Assembly: GCA_004211235.1 (NCBI GenBank)
Contig: SEEY01000319.1
Location: forward strand, 1-5,316
Length of the DNA stretch: 5,316 nt
Reading direction: 5' to 3'
Origin: Rubrivivax sp.
Lineage (GTDB): Bacteria; Pseudomonadota; Gammaproteobacteria; Burkholderiales; Burkholderiaceae
A program made the translations under genes and the position numbers. A model generated the notes under the pieces. The model saw nothing but the letters and a program-made list of their open reading frames with translations. It was not told the origin of the DNA and did not search any database. Of this stretch, positions 5,138 to 5,316 are shown piece after piece (within the stretch, counting starts at the first letter, position 1; each line of letters starts with the position of its first letter).

Positions 5138-5316
5138 TCAGGCGGAGAAGCGGGCGACGGACTTGCACATCAGCACCGACCCATACGTCTTGCCCTGCCA
5201 CTGCACACCGCCCACCGTGACATAGCCGCGCCGCTCGTAGCGCTGGCGCAGCGCGACGGCAGGCTCGGCGGTGTCGAGTGCGAGCTGCGCCAGCGCTACG
5301 AGCGGCGCGGCTATGT
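5138..5316 (-). CDS. GNAT-family N-acetyltransferase, C-terminal fragment
   Basis: This is the last part of a GCN5-related acetyltransferase, which would transfer acetyl from acetyl-CoA to an unidentified amine. What can be read is LALDTAEPAVALRQRYERRG, then YVTVGGVQWQGKTYGSVLMC and a short end KSVARFSA. The LDTAEP...A..LRQRYERRGYV pattern is the typical closing helix and beta-strand region of the fold, including the Tyr-Glu-Arg-Arg-Gly-Tyr motif after the acetyl-CoA site. The N-terminal part and start codon are outside the window. The first ten codons at 5314-5285 come from the right foldback (antisense of RQRYERRGY), so only about 5138-5283 should be trusted. Its TGA at 5138 is 59 bp before vapB. 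The fragment is too short to name a substrate. Confidence 0.75.
   Translation of the reverse strand, partial: IAAPLVALAQLALDTAEPAVALRQRYERRGYVTVGGVQWQGKTYGSVLMCKSVARFSA
5220..5316. repeat. 33-bp perfect terminal inverted repeat (right foldback)
   Basis: Bases 5220-5252 are the exact reverse complement of 5284-5316, separated by a 31-base loop. The inner arm encodes LRQRYERRGYV of the acetyltransferase, and the outer arm is its mirror copy running to the last base. Together with the left repeat it shows that both contig ends terminate in a copy of nearby sequence in reverse. The likely cause is snap-back synthesis or a chimeric read, not a biological repeat. Confidence 0.93.

Noticed and set aside
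5138..5200. A rho-independent terminator after the acetyltransferase gene
   Set aside because: I find no stable hairpin followed by a T-run on the minus strand between its stop and vapB.
1..5316. A small linear replicon with hairpin telomeres, because both ends fold back
   Set aside because: The two end repeats differ in sequence and length, each is a mirror copy of the coding gene beside it, and both cut conserved proteins. No telomere resolvase or replication gene is present, and the content is ordinary chromosomal metabolism.

Overview
This 5.3 kb window is very GC-rich, about two-thirds GC by eye. It carries nine protein genes, all on the minus strand, and looks like chromosomal DNA of a betaproteobacterium of the order Burkholderiales. 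The assignment rests on the style of BioA (HPCTQM, SWWVNLFGH and LLSKGITGG motifs), a LiuC-type crotonase, a DUF4126 membrane protein and the base composition. It is an inference, not a database result. No RNA genes, insertion sequences or CRISPR arrays are visible.

In the direction of transcription, from right to left, the layout is: the C-terminal end of a GNAT acetyltransferase; a 59-bp AT-richer gap with a direct-repeat operator candidate; vapB and vapC (type II toxin-antitoxin, 14-bp overlap); a LiuC-like enoyl-CoA hydratase 4 bp further on; an unrecognised 164-residue protein 4 bp further on; a DUF4304-like protein in a local GC dip; a DUF4126 membrane protein (4-bp ATGA overlap); bioA (4-bp ATGA overlap); and bioF (14-bp overlap). 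From vapB to bioF no gap exceeds 28 bp, so the eight genes look like one directon and perhaps one operon. The biochemistry that can be read is biotin synthesis (BioF makes KAPA, BioA converts KAPA to DAPA) and acyl-CoA hydration. If the LiuC call is right, its substrate is made by a biotin-dependent carboxylase, a possible but unproven thematic link.

Both ends of the window are foldbacks. Bases 1-62 are the perfect reverse complement of 72-133, and 5220-5252 of 5284-5316. Each cuts through a conserved protein (BioF and GNAT) and turns its reading into antisense. The best explanation is snap-back or chimeric sequence at both contig ends. The genuine sequence then runs from about base 57 to about base 5283, and bioF and the acetyltransferase are truncated by the assembly, not by biology. 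I see no clearly new biological system. The most interesting real items are the toxin-antitoxin pair at the head of a metabolic directon, the basic Ala/Lys/Pro tail on VapB, the 31-bp-spaced repeats before vapB, and a candidate internal promoter in the low-GC segment.
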